This document shows, piece after piece, positions 1 through 7,405 of a stretch of DNA of 12,296 nt (positions are counted from its first letter, which is position 1; each line of letters opens with the position of its first letter). The DNA is taken from positions 1-12,296 of the forward strand of contig JALTBU010000019.1 in NCBI GenBank assembly GCA_027008345.1. The letters are read 5' to 3'. A program made the translations under genes and the position numbers. Source of the stretch: Nautiliaceae bacterium. GTDB lineage: Bacteria; Campylobacterota; Campylobacteria; Campylobacterales; Nautiliaceae. The notes beneath the pieces are model-generated. The model ran no database searches. It saw only the letters and a program-made list of their open reading frames with translations, and was not told where the DNA came from.

Positions 1-835
1 AAATATTACTTTCGATATCTTTTATCCTTTTTTTGTTTATGTCATAAGTTATATTTAATTTTTGATTATTATATTTAACATTTATTAAAACAAGGTAGCT
101 GACATTTTTATTAAAAGAAATTATATTTAATTTTTTCATAATTTTTCTGTTTTCTTCAAAGTTTTTTAAATTTTTACATGAAATTTTCTCGGGCAGAGTA
201 AGTCCTAAAAATTTAGCTACATCTTTTGATAGTAAATCACAATCTATTATTGAATTTCCATTTCCAAAGAAAAAAAGTTTTTTCCATGGGACTTTATAAA
301 TGTTTTTATCTTTTGTAAAGGAGTAATAATAATTTATAATTTCTTTTAAATGTGTAAAATTATATATTTTACCTTGTTTGAAAAATGGATTTTTTAAAAT
401 AATTTCGCTTCCTCCAACTCTTTCAATTTTATCTAAATCAATAGTATCTAAAATTAAATCTTCAAAAAAAACAGGGTCTAAAATTTGATAATTTTCTAAA
501 ATATTTAAAAGATATGTTTTGATTTGCTCGTTATTTATTTCATTAATGTCAATTCTGTTAAAAAGAGGTTTTATTGAAATAACTGCTCTAAAATGTCCAT
601 CTTTACTTGATATAGGAAAAGTATTAAAAATATATTTTATATTGTTTTTATCTATATTTTTTGAGAGTTTACATAAAGAAGAATTAATATCTTTTATAAT
701 AATTGAATTTTGAGATATATTTTTATAAAAATCATTTGAAGATATTTTATTGTATATTGCAAAAATTCCTCCAATAATAATAATTAATGAAGTAAGAAAT
801 ATGAGTGTCAAAAAAAGTGCAATAGATTTTTTCAT
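1..835 (-). CDS. GspK-like minor pseudopilin (C-terminus cut by window edge)
   Basis: I translated this gene by hand from an ATG at 835-833; it stays open for 278 codons to the left edge, so the C-terminus is missing. Residues 5-27 form one hydrophobic N-terminal helix after a short MKKS leader, without the Glu at +5 that most pseudopilins carry, which is usual for GspK. A segment around residues 78-100 (DGHFRAVISIKPLFNRIDIN) resembles the 'D-x-G-x-F-N-[IL]-N' start of the GspK body. Residues 184-215 (PWKKLFFFGNGNSIIDCDLL, then VAKFLGL) resemble its 'I-N-V-N-T-A-x-x-x-L-x-x-L' part, and residues 244-278 look like the final beta-strands. In type II secretion GspK caps the pseudopilus tip with GspI and GspJ. 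The divergent gspGHIJ-like run next door supports the call. AAAAGG lies five bases before the ATG. A PilX-like type IV pilus protein is the alternative. Confidence 0.55.
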   Translation of the reverse strand, partial: MKKSIALFLTLIFLTSLIIIIGGIFAIYNKISSNDFYKNISQNSIIIKDINSSLCKLSKNIDKNNIKYIFNTFPISSKDGHFRAVISIKPLFNRIDINEINNEQIKTYLLNILENYQILDPVFFEDLILDTIDLDKIERVGGSEIILKNPFFKQGKIYNFTHLKEIINYYYSFTKDKNIYKVPWKKLFFFGNGNSIIDCDLLSKDVAKFLGLTLPEKISCKNLKNFEENRKIMKKLNIISFNKNVSYLVLINVKYNNQKLNITYDINKKRIKDIESNI

Positions 836-892
836 AAAAACCTTTTTGTGCAATTTTACTAAATTTTATATAATTGCGAAAAAAGGCGATAA
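836..892. promoter_or_regulatory. Divergent promoter region between gspK-like and gspG
   Basis: This 57-bp gap must serve both divergent genes. For the plus strand, TATAAT at 869-874 puts transcription start near 881 and leaves a leader of about 12 nt containing AAAAGG (881-886), six bases before the gspG ATG. For the minus strand, TAAAAT (complement of 853-858) or TATAAA (complement of 865-870) are candidate -10 boxes, and AAAAGG precedes the ATG at 835. No clear -35 box is visible, which is normal for Campylobacterota sigma-70 promoters. The two promoters overlap, so the polymerases probably compete. Confidence 0.5.
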
Positions 893-1312
893 ATGAGGAA
901 AGGTTTTACTTTACTTGAAATTATGATTGTCGTTGTTATTTTAGGTTTGCTTGCAGCTCTTGTAGTGCCAAATCTTATAGGGCAGGGCGAACAAGCCAAA
1001 GAAAAACTTACATGCGTTCAAATGAAATCTTTGAAAAATGCGCTTGATTCTTTTAAAGTCCAAGAAGGCAGATATCCAAGCACAGAAGAAGGATTAAAAG
1101 CACTTATCAAAAACCCAAATCCTCAAAGGTATAAAAACTATCCAAAAGGCGGATTTTTAGGGAGTGATAAACTACCAAAAGATCCATGGGGAGGTGATTA
1201 TATTTATATAAATAATGATGGTAAAATAGATATCATTTCGCTTGGAGCCGATGGCAAAGAAGGTGGAAGTGGAGAAAATAAGGATATAAGACTCTCTGAA
1301 TGTCAAAATTAG
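893..1312 (+). CDS. gspG: Type II secretion major pseudopilin GspG
   Basis: 139 residues, the usual length for GspG. A four-residue leader MRKG is followed by FTLLE, so prepilin peptidase should cut after Gly4 and leave an N-methylated Phe with Glu at mature position 5. Residues 5-29 are the hydrophobic helix. The body carries the GspG signatures: GRYPSTEEGLKAL (59-71), DPWG (97-100), and LGADGKEGGSGENKDI (117-132), the calcium-binding beta-loop that stabilises the protein in the pseudopilus. The product is the main subunit of the periplasmic pseudopilus that pushes folded substrates through the outer-membrane secretin. Cys41 in the helix and Cys137 near the C-terminus could form a disulfide, which is not typical of the family. 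It is the first gene of a tight run, and the next gene overlaps it by 13 bp. Its base composition is noticeably less AT-rich than that of the pseudopilin genes that follow. Confidence 0.95.
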   Translation: MRKGFTLLEIMIVVVILGLLAALVVPNLIGQGEQAKEKLTCVQMKSLKNALDSFKVQEGRYPSTEEGLKALIKNPNPQRYKNYPKGGFLGSDKLPKDPWGGDYIYINNDGKIDIISLGADGKEGGSGENKDIRLSECQN

Positions 1313-1767
1313 CGTTTAGTTTAATTGAACTTATTTTAGTAGTTATTTTAATAGGTCTTATCAGTTTTTTAACTATTCGTCTTCCTTCTTTTTCTTCATC
1401 AAAGAATATTTCAATTGAAAATTTAAGAGAAGTACTTTATCCAAATGGAGAATTTTATTTATTTAGTGATGGAAGTGAAATGATAAAAGACAAAAACATA
1501 ACTCTTAATTTAAAATTTGAATTGCCAGAAGTTTATATATATAACGGTAACTTTTTTGAAAAAAAAGAATTTGGTTTTTTAAAGAATAAAAAAATAATTT
1601 TTAAATATTCAGTTAAAAATGGAATAGGAGATAGTTTTATATTAAAAAATGGTGAAAATTATTATGTTTTTAAACCTTTTGAAATAAAAAAATTTAATTC
1701 ATTTCAAATGGCAAAAAATTTTTTTCTTTTAAAAGCTTATCAGCCAAAAGAGGGGGAGTATTATTGA
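1300..1767 (+). CDS. GspH-like minor pseudopilin
   Basis: 155 residues. The prepilin N-terminus is MSKLA followed by FSLIEL, giving cleavage after Ala5 and a conserved Glu at mature position 5, with a hydrophobic helix over about residues 6-27. The rest is short beta-strands rich in Phe, Lys and Asn, with no motif I can name. The call as GspH rests on its place between gspG and the gspI/gspJ-like genes. An in-frame TGA at 1297-1299 leaves the ATG at 1300 as the only sensible start. The start overlaps the end of gspG, and AAGGA at 1280-1284 is rather far away, so translation is probably coupled to gspG. GspH is thought to sit between the tip complex and the GspG shaft. It could instead be another minor pseudopilin with no strict equivalent. 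Confidence 0.65.
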   Translation: MSKLAFSLIELILVVILIGLISFLTIRLPSFSSSKNISIENLREVLYPNGEFYLFSDGSEMIKDKNITLNLKFELPEVYIYNGNFFEKKEFGFLKNKKIIFKYSVKNGIGDSFILKNGENYYVFKPFEIKKFNSFQMAKNFFLLKAYQPKEGEYY

Positions 1768-2144
1768 AAAAGGCATTTACTTTAATAGAAGTAATGGTGG
1801 CCGTAATTATATTTTTTATATCAATTATGGCTGTTTTTGAAATTGTAAAAAATAATAGACATTTGATAAGTTTAATAAACCAAAATAATGATTTTGCACT
1901 TAAAGCAAGTGTGGCATTTTTAAATCCAAAAGGTAAATCTAATTATGAAAGAGTAAAAGAATTTAATATATCAAATGATGAGGTTATAAGGGATTTAAAA
2001 AAAGATAAAATTTTTGTAGATATTGAACCTGATTTAGTGCAAGAATATAATATCTCAGGTATAAAAGCAGTAGAAAATATTAATAAATTAAAAGCATATA
2101 ATAAAACAAATTCCATCACTGTTTATTCAATAGGAATTAAATGA
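1764..2144 (+). CDS. GspI-like minor pseudopilin (TTG start)
   Basis: 126 residues. A TTG start at 1764 gives the leader MKKA and then FTLIEVMVAVIIF, a clean prepilin sequence with Glu at mature position 5. The strong ribosome site AGGGGGAG (1751-1758) lies five bases upstream and supports the TTG; the start overlaps the previous stop by four bases. The short length and 'FTLIEVMVA' N-terminus match GspI, which nucleates the tip complex with GspJ and GspK. The remaining hundred residues show no recognisable motif. The following gene overlaps by ATGA, so both are probably translated in step. Confidence 0.65.
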   Translation: MKKAFTLIEVMVAVIIFFISIMAVFEIVKNNRHLISLINQNNDFALKASVAFLNPKGKSNYERVKEFNISNDEVIRDLKKDKIFVDIEPDLVQEYNISGIKAVENINKLKAYNKTNSITVYSIGIK

Positions 2145-2620
2145 AAAAATCATTTACATTAATTGAAATAATTATTTCTGTTATGATTTTAAGTATTTTA
2201 TTTTTTGCTATGAGTGGAGTTTTAAAAAATTTAAAAATTACAAAAAATGTTTTAGAAAAAAAATTAATTAAAAATAATAAAAAAGAATTAATGATAAAAA
2301 CTCTTTATTATGATTTGCTAAATGCCAAATCAATAAAAATTATCCATTCTCAAAACAGTAATTTTGACAGAGTTTATATAACAACCTCAAATTCTTTATA
2401 TCATCTTATTTATCCATATGTGCTTTGGTATGTAAGTAAAAAGGAAAATACTTTAATTCGCGTTGAATCACCTTTTAAAATTTTACTTCCTAATGAAAAT
2501 CTTTTTTTTATAGATAAATTTGATAAAAATATAAAAATATTTAAAATTTATATAAATAATGTTAAAAGTTTTGTTTTTATAAAAAAAGATAAACCATTTT
2601 ACTTTGTAATTGAAAAATAG
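2141..2620 (+). CDS. GspJ-like minor pseudopilin
   Basis: 159 residues. The leader MKKS precedes FTLIEIIISVMILSILFFA, so cleavage would fall after Ser4. Ser at -1 is less common than Gly or Ala, but the mature +5 Glu is present. The body is basic, and beta-strand-like stretches such as residues 72-82 and 139-158 fit the GspJ fold, though no diagnostic motif is visible. Its place as the last gene of the pseudopilin run and its length give the GspJ call. AGGA at 2132-2135 is a suitable ribosome site, and the start overlaps the previous stop (ATGA). Together with the divergent gspK-like gene, all five pseudopilin types appear present. Confidence 0.6.
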   Translation: MKKSFTLIEIIISVMILSILFFAMSGVLKNLKITKNVLEKKLIKNNKKELMIKTLYYDLLNAKSIKIIHSQNSNFDRVYITTSNSLYHLIYPYVLWYVSKKENTLIRVESPFKILLPNENLFFIDKFDKNIKIFKIYINNVKSFVFIKKDKPFYFVIEK

Positions 2621-2625
2621 TTAAA

Positions 2626-2652
2626 ATTAATTTTACATTAATTTTACATTAA
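2626..2652 (+). repeat. 11-bp tandem direct repeat upstream of the lipoprotein promoter
   Basis: The unit ATTAATTTTAC occurs at 2626-2636 and 2637-2647, followed by a partial third copy (ATTAA, 2648-2652). One unit is about one helical turn, so all copies face the same side of the DNA. The array ends seven bases before the -10 box at 2659. It can also be read as two overlapping dyads TTAAT-N5-ATTAA (2627-2641 and 2638-2652). The layout matches binding sites of OmpR/PhoB-type response regulators; the actual regulator is unknown. Confidence 0.5.
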
Positions 2653-2658
2653 ATTTGA

Positions 2659-2686
2659 TATAATTTGTTGAAATAAATCGAAGGAG
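2659..2686 (+). promoter_or_regulatory. Promoter -10 box and ribosome site of the lipoprotein gene
   Basis: A perfect TATAAT at 2659-2664, with an upstream G in the form GATATAAT, predicts a transcript start near 2671. A strong AAGGAG at 2681-2686 lies five bases before the ATG at 2692. No -35 hexamer is found at the right distance; the 11-bp repeats occupy that place. This marks the lipoprotein and barrel genes as a separate transcription unit from the pseudopilins. Confidence 0.6.
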
Positions 2687-2691
2687 AAAAA

Positions 2692-4986
2692 ATGAAAATA
2701 AGTAAAATTGCTTCATTATTTTTAGTCGGTTCAGCAGCATTTATAATCGGATGCGGTGGAGGAAGCAGCAGTAGTAATACATCTTCAACATCTACAAAAG
2801 TTTCTGGTACAGTAGTTGATGAACTTATTGCAAACGGTATTGTTAAAGTTCACAAAAATTCATTAAATGGTGAAGTTTTAGCACAGACAAGAACTGATAA
2901 TAATGGAAATTATAATGTTTCGATAAATTATAACGGTCCTGTTGTTGTAGAAGTTACATGTGATAGTAATTCTTCTTTTATTGAAGAAAATGGTACAAAA
3001 GAACAATGTAATTTGTCATCTCCATTATTAAGTGCAAATATTGCTGATGGAACAATTGTAAAAGGAAACACAAGTCCACTTACTTCAGAATTAGTAGGAT
3101 TAGCTACTAATGGGGATTTAAATAAAACAATAACAATTGAAGATTTACAAGAAGCAAAAAAAGTTATAACTTATTTATATGGTATTGATCCTGTAATTAC
3201 AAATCCTATAGATAATTCTACTTATAAAACAATAATAAATACATTACACACTGTTGCAAAAGATGATAATAAAACGGTAATGGATTTAGTAAGAGATTTT
3301 GTAAATGATGCAAAAGATGGTGTAATAGGAAATGATAATAATATTACTAAAATAGTTCTTAAAAAATTGGCAGATGAAGGAGTGCAAAGTCCTGCTATTG
3401 ATAATAATATTACTGAAATAAACATTACACAATTAGCTAATACTAATATAGACGGTATCACTGCAACAAGGAAAGTTATTCAGAGTTTAAGGGATAATCT
3501 GTATTCAATTTCAAATGAAGATGAAAATGGAACTTTAGATAAAGAAGCAAAAGATTTTAATGATGCAATTAACAGAGATGTAATAAAAAATACCCAGGAT
3601 GCATTATTCGCATTTAGTTATGTTTTAGATGCAGCAATAGCTCCTGATGCTAATATGAGTGGCAGAGTAAGTCAAAACGGAAATATATATGATTATAATG
3701 TGACTGCTAATAGTGATAATACAGAATTTAACTATACAATTACATGGAATGGTAATGATTATAAAGGTCAGATTAAAACATCTCAGGATTATAAAAGTGT
3801 AAATAATCCAGATGATCTGCACAGTGATATGTTTTTTGAAATTAACGGTTCACTTCCATCAACTGATAATAAAACAATTTATGCAAAAGCAACAGCCCAT
3901 AAAAATAATGATAAAACATTTACTTTTGATTTAGTAGATGCACATATCAAAGGAGATAGAGATTATCTACAAATAAAAGATATAAAAATTGACGGTAAAT
4001 ATTTTACATATACAGATGACAACAATGAAACTGATGGAGATTTGAATTATATTAAATTTAATAATATTGAATTAAATTCTTTAATTGATAACAGATTTGA
4101 AATAAACGGTACACTTTCATTAAATTGGGTTCAAAACGATTATGTAAAAAATAAATATCCAGAAGGAAGTTTTGCAGAATTATATTGGATTCAGCCTGTA
4201 GTTACATGTGAGGATTCAAACGGTTCTTCAACAGCACCTACTGGGGGAGAAGTTATCTTTAAATTTAACGATACAAATTATACTTTGAGCACAAGTTGGA
4301 GTGATTCTTATCAAATGGCATTTTCAAAAGATTTTGATGACAATCCGCTAATGATGTCATATAAAGATGGAAATTTAGAGGATTATGTGAAAGACTTTAA
4401 TAATTATGATTTATCCAATGTTGAATGTCCAAGCGGTTATGAACCTCAAATCGAATGGATTGAAGAAGACATTGATGATAGCTTTGCAAATGAAGGATAT
4501 GTTCCAAATAATATTACATTTAATGGATTTGTAAAAGATATAAATACATCAGTTGAAATGAATGGAAAAATAACTGCCCAATCTAGTGATATTAATAGTA
4601 TTGATATAACACAGGATAATAATATCCCTGATTATAAAATTACTTTAAATGTAGAATTAAAAAGGCCTGATTATCCTGATACTTTAATTAATGCAGATTT
4701 TACATATAATCACGATGATCAAACATCAAAACTTGATATGGCATATAATTACGGAGATGATGTGATTACACTTTTAGGAAATTGGAATAATGACCAAAGC
4801 GGTAATGTTTTGGTTACTGATGAGAACGGAGTTAAAATTGTTATTCCTGTAAATACAGATGGAAACATTGTTTTTGATAAAAGTAAAGTTTTATATAACG
4901 GTGAAGAAGTTGGTAAACTTGAAGACAGGGGAGATAATTTACCGGTAATCCATTTTAATGACGGTTCTGTAGAATCACTTAATTAA
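2692..4986 (+). CDS. Large surface-type lipoprotein, function unknown
   Basis: 764 residues. A lipoprotein signal peptide ends in the lipobox I-I-G-Cys21, followed by a flexible Gly/Ser/Thr linker (22-36), so the protein is probably lipid-anchored at Cys21. Residues 37-90 look like a carboxypeptidase-regulatory-like beta-sandwich (SGTVVDELIANGIVKV, then TRTDNNGNYNVSI). Residues 145-310 are largely helical. From about 320 to the end the protein is beta-rich, with recurring 'INGxL' or 'FNGxV' turns (384-388, 470-474, 610-614), strongly enriched in Asn and Asp. Only four cysteines remain after the lipobox (90, 106, 506, 579), so disulfides are possible. I do not recognise the family or an active site. 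The gene overlaps the barrel gene downstream by one base and sits right after the pseudopilin run, so it may be a secreted substrate or cell-surface partner of that system. An adhesin or scaffold is an alternative. Confidence 0.75.
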   Translation: MKISKIASLFLVGSAAFIIGCGGGSSSSNTSSTSTKVSGTVVDELIANGIVKVHKNSLNGEVLAQTRTDNNGNYNVSINYNGPVVVEVTCDSNSSFIEENGTKEQCNLSSPLLSANIADGTIVKGNTSPLTSELVGLATNGDLNKTITIEDLQEAKKVITYLYGIDPVITNPIDNSTYKTIINTLHTVAKDDNKTVMDLVRDFVNDAKDGVIGNDNNITKIVLKKLADEGVQSPAIDNNITEINITQLANTNIDGITATRKVIQSLRDNLYSISNEDENGTLDKEAKDFNDAINRDVIKNTQDALFAFSYVLDAAIAPDANMSGRVSQNGNIYDYNVTANSDNTEFNYTITWNGNDYKGQIKTSQDYKSVNNPDDLHSDMFFEINGSLPSTDNKTIYAKATAHKNNDKTFTFDLVDAHIKGDRDYLQIKDIKIDGKYFTYTDDNNETDGDLNYIKFNNIELNSLIDNRFEINGTLSLNWVQNDYVKNKYPEGSFAELYWIQPVVTCEDSNGSSTAPTGGEVIFKFNDTNYTLSTSWSDSYQMAFSKDFDDNPLMMSYKDGNLEDYVKDFNNYDLSNVECPSGYEPQIEWIEEDIDDSFANEGYVPNNITFNGFVKDINTSVEMNGKITAQSSDINSIDITQDNNIPDYKITLNVELKRPDYPDTLINADFTYNHDDQTSKLDMAYNYGDDVITLLGNWNNDQSGNVLVTDENGVKIVIPVNTDGNIVFDKSKVLYNGEEVGKLEDRGDNLPVIHFNDGSVESLN

Positions 4987-6026
4987 TGAAGAAATTCCTT
5001 CTTTTTCTCCCTTTTGTTTTATTAGCAGCTCCTATGAATAATAGTTTTAATCAAAAAAATTCAAAAGTTAATAGTTTTTTTATGTCAGATTTTGGATATG
5101 TAAATGATCTGTTTTTTAAAAGAGCTTATAAGCATTATGTAAAAAAAAATGGTAAAAATTTTTCTGTTTTATTTGCAAGAATATCATTAGGTTTTAATAG
5201 AAAATATTGGAATATAGGGGTTTTTAAACAAGAGGATTTTTTACTTCAAACAAACAAAGACACAGCAAAATTTGTATATCAGCTTTTAAATCACAAAGCT
5301 CTTGAAAGAAAAAATTATAATATTTTTATCAAATTAAAAGGTTTTGAAACACAAGGTCTTTATTTTAATAAAATATTAAAATTTAAAAATTTAAAAGTAA
5401 TGTTAGCTAATGATTTATATGAAGTGACTTTTATGCAAGATGGAACAGTAGATGGAAATGGGGTAATTATTGATGAAAAAAATTATGAATATTATGCTCA
5501 TACCCAATATTATTATAGTAAAAATTTATTGTATAAACGAAAAGTGAAATATCAAAACGGGTATGGATATAATTTTCATTTGGGTATAAAATATAAAAAA
5601 AATAATTTTACTTTAAGAATATTAATGAATGATTTGATCTCTTTTATAAAAATTAATAATACCCCTTACTCTAATGTATATTTAAATTCTAATAATAAGC
5701 ATTATAAAAATGGATATATTACATATTCCCCTTTGTTTTATGGTAAAGAATATTATAAAGATTATAAAGGATCATTTGATAAAAAATATGATTTTTTAAT
5801 AATGAAAAGAAAAATATATATTGAGTATTTTAAATGGAAAAAATTGAATTTAAAATATATAGGTTATAAAAATAAAAATTTAAACATAGCCTATGAATTT
5901 AGAAATAAATCAATATCTTTTAAATATATTACAGATAAATTTTTTTTAAATATTGAAAGCGATAAAATTAATTATAAAAAAGCAAAAATTATTGCTTTTT
6001 CATGTGGGATAAATATAACTTTTTAA
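4986..6026 (+). CDS. Putative outer-membrane beta-barrel protein
   Basis: 346 residues. The N-terminus MKKFLLFLPFVLLAAP is a signal peptide with likely cleavage around residues 14-16. The mature part is rich in Tyr, Phe, Lys and Asn, with alternating polar and aromatic residues (for example LNLKYIGYKNKNLNIAYEF near 284-302), and the chain ends in Phe (GINITF). A terminal aromatic residue is the usual sorting signal of outer-membrane barrels. No known porin or transporter motif is visible. The start overlaps the lipoprotein stop by one base, so the two proteins are probably made together and may work together, for example barrel plus surface lipoprotein. The gene's end overlaps the convergent pyruvate kinase gene by four bases. 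The barrel call is by composition and terminal residue only. Confidence 0.6.
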   Translation: MKKFLLFLPFVLLAAPMNNSFNQKNSKVNSFFMSDFGYVNDLFFKRAYKHYVKKNGKNFSVLFARISLGFNRKYWNIGVFKQEDFLLQTNKDTAKFVYQLLNHKALERKNYNIFIKLKGFETQGLYFNKILKFKNLKVMLANDLYEVTFMQDGTVDGNGVIIDEKNYEYYAHTQYYYSKNLLYKRKVKYQNGYGYNFHLGIKYKKNNFTLRILMNDLISFIKINNTPYSNVYLNSNNKHYKNGYITYSPLFYGKEYYKDYKGSFDKKYDFLIMKRKIYIEYFKWKKLNLKYIGYKNKNLNIAYEFRNKSISFKYITDKFFLNIESDKINYKKAKIIAFSCGINITF

Positions 6027-7405
6027 ACTTCTACCACCCTTATCATATTGGTAGTTCCTTCTTTCCCAATAATACTTCCCATTGTTACGATTACTTTATC
6101 ACCTTCATTTAAAATTTTTTCTTTTTTTGCAGTTTCTCTGAATTTCTCAATAAGTTTTTCTGGATTTTTGATTTTTGGGAGTTCAATGATTTCTTCTACT
6201 CCCCATACCATTTTTAATTTTCTACTTGTCAGTCTGTCATGTGTTACGGCAAAAATTGGAGGTTTTGGTCTGTATTTTGCAATGCTTCTAACAGTTGTAC
6301 CACTACTTGTAAAGCTTACAATTGCTTTTGGCTCAATTCCTTTACACAAATCTGCCACACTTGCCGCAATGGCATCTGAATCTTCAATTTCATATTTTTT
6401 ATAGTATGGATAAATACTCTGTGTTTCAATAATAACTTTTTTAAGTGTTTCAATAGCTTTAATTGGATATTTTCCAACCGTTGTTTCATCACTAAGCATT
6501 ACACCATCACTTCCATCCATTACCGCATTTGCAACATCACTTACTTCTGCACGTGTAGGAAAAGGTGAATTTACCATTGATAAAAGCATTTGTGTAGCGG
6601 TGATTACAGGTTTTTTTAATTTATTGGCTCTTCTTATTATTTTCTTTTGGATAACAGGTACTTTTTCAATTCCAACTTCTATTCCCAAATCTCCTCTTGC
6701 TACCATAACTCCGTCACTTACTTCCAATATTTCATCAAGATTATCCACTGCTTTTTTTGTCTCAATTTTTGCAATTACCCAAGGAGAAGCATTATTTTCT
6801 GAAAGAATTTTTTTTGCTTCTAAAATATCATTTTTATTATTAACAAAAGAAATTGCAACTATATCAACTCCGTTTTTTGCACCAAATTCCAAGTCTTTCT
6901 TGTCTTTTTCAGTAATTGCTGAAATTTTAAGATTGGAGTGAGGGAAATTTACTCCTTTTCTACTCGATAAAACTCCTGGATTTTTAACTTCTAATACAAG
7001 ATAATCAGGAGTTTTTTCGATTACTTTTGTTCTAATACTCCCATCTGCAAAAAATACATATTCTCCTACATTAACATGATCTATAATTTCAGGATAGCTT
7101 ATGGTTAAATCATATTTGTTTTTAGGATTTTTTTTAACAAGTCTGATTTTATCTCCTCTTTTAAGCTCAAGAACTCCGTCAATTTCACCTATTCTTATTT
7201 TAGGTCCGCTGATATCTTGAAGAATTGCTGTTTTAGAGTTTAGTTTTTTAGCAGTTTCCCTTATTTTTTTAATAGATGCTTTATGTGTTTTATGATTGGC
7301 ATGTGAAAAATTAAGTCTAAATACATCCACTCCTTTTTTTATCATCTCTTCTATTTTATCAAAAGTAGCAGGACCAAGAGTTGCTACAATTTTGGCTTTT
7401 TTCAT
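6023..7405 (-). CDS. pyk: Pyruvate kinase
   Basis: 460 residues, normal for a bacterial enzyme without a C-terminal extension. It makes pyruvate and ATP from phosphoenolpyruvate and ADP in the cytosol. Family landmarks are in order: KIVATLGPAT (5-14), FRLNFSH (29-35), the catalytic Lys213 and metal ligand Glu215 in IAKIE, Asp239 in ARGDLGIEV, and TRAEVSDVANAVMDG (284-298), followed by the C-terminal effector domain with TSSGTTVRSIAKYRP (366-380). The potassium-site loop reads DISGPKIRI (64-72): Lys69 stands where potassium-dependent enzymes have Glu, with Ile and Ser at the linked positions, as in potassium-independent pyruvate kinases. The usual LSGET motif reads LSDET (305-308 region). The ATG overlaps the stop of the near-KaiC gene by one base with AAAGG six bases upstream, so it is the last gene of a coupled three-gene operon. 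Confidence 0.97.
   Translation of the reverse strand: MKKAKIVATLGPATFDKIEEMIKKGVDVFRLNFSHANHKTHKASIKKIRETAKKLNSKTAILQDISGPKIRIGEIDGVLELKRGDKIRLVKKNPKNKYDLTISYPEIIDHVNVGEYVFFADGSIRTKVIEKTPDYLVLEVKNPGVLSSRKGVNFPHSNLKISAITEKDKKDLEFGAKNGVDIVAISFVNNKNDILEAKKILSENNASPWVIAKIETKKAVDNLDEILEVSDGVMVARGDLGIEVGIEKVPVIQKKIIRRANKLKKPVITATQMLLSMVNSPFPTRAEVSDVANAVMDGSDGVMLSDETTVGKYPIKAIETLKKVIIETQSIYPYYKKYEIEDSDAIAASVADLCKGIEPKAIVSFTSSGTTVRSIAKYRPKPPIFAVTHDRLTSRKLKMVWGVEEIIELPKIKNPEKLIEKFRETAKKEKILNEGDKVIVTMGSIIGKEGTTNMIRVVEV

Noticed and set aside
519..713. Small plus-strand open frame with a hydrophobic product.
   Set aside because: It is antisense to the gspK-like gene, which reads open over the whole 835 bases with family-like motifs.
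893..2620. A type IV pilus or competence pilus in place of type II secretion.
   Set aside because: GspG has the full type II calcium-loop signature and DPWG; the minor subunits are too diverged to overrule that.
3222..3822. Minus-strand open frames inside the lipoprotein gene (3222-3461 and 3625-3822).
   Set aside because: They lie antisense to a well-supported coding region, have low-complexity Ile/Ser-rich products and show no ribosome site; they arise from the AT-rich composition.
6048..6941. Plus-strand open frames opposite pyruvate kinase (6048-6404 and 6600-6941).
   Set aside because: Pyruvate kinase is certain on the other strand; these are antisense shadows.
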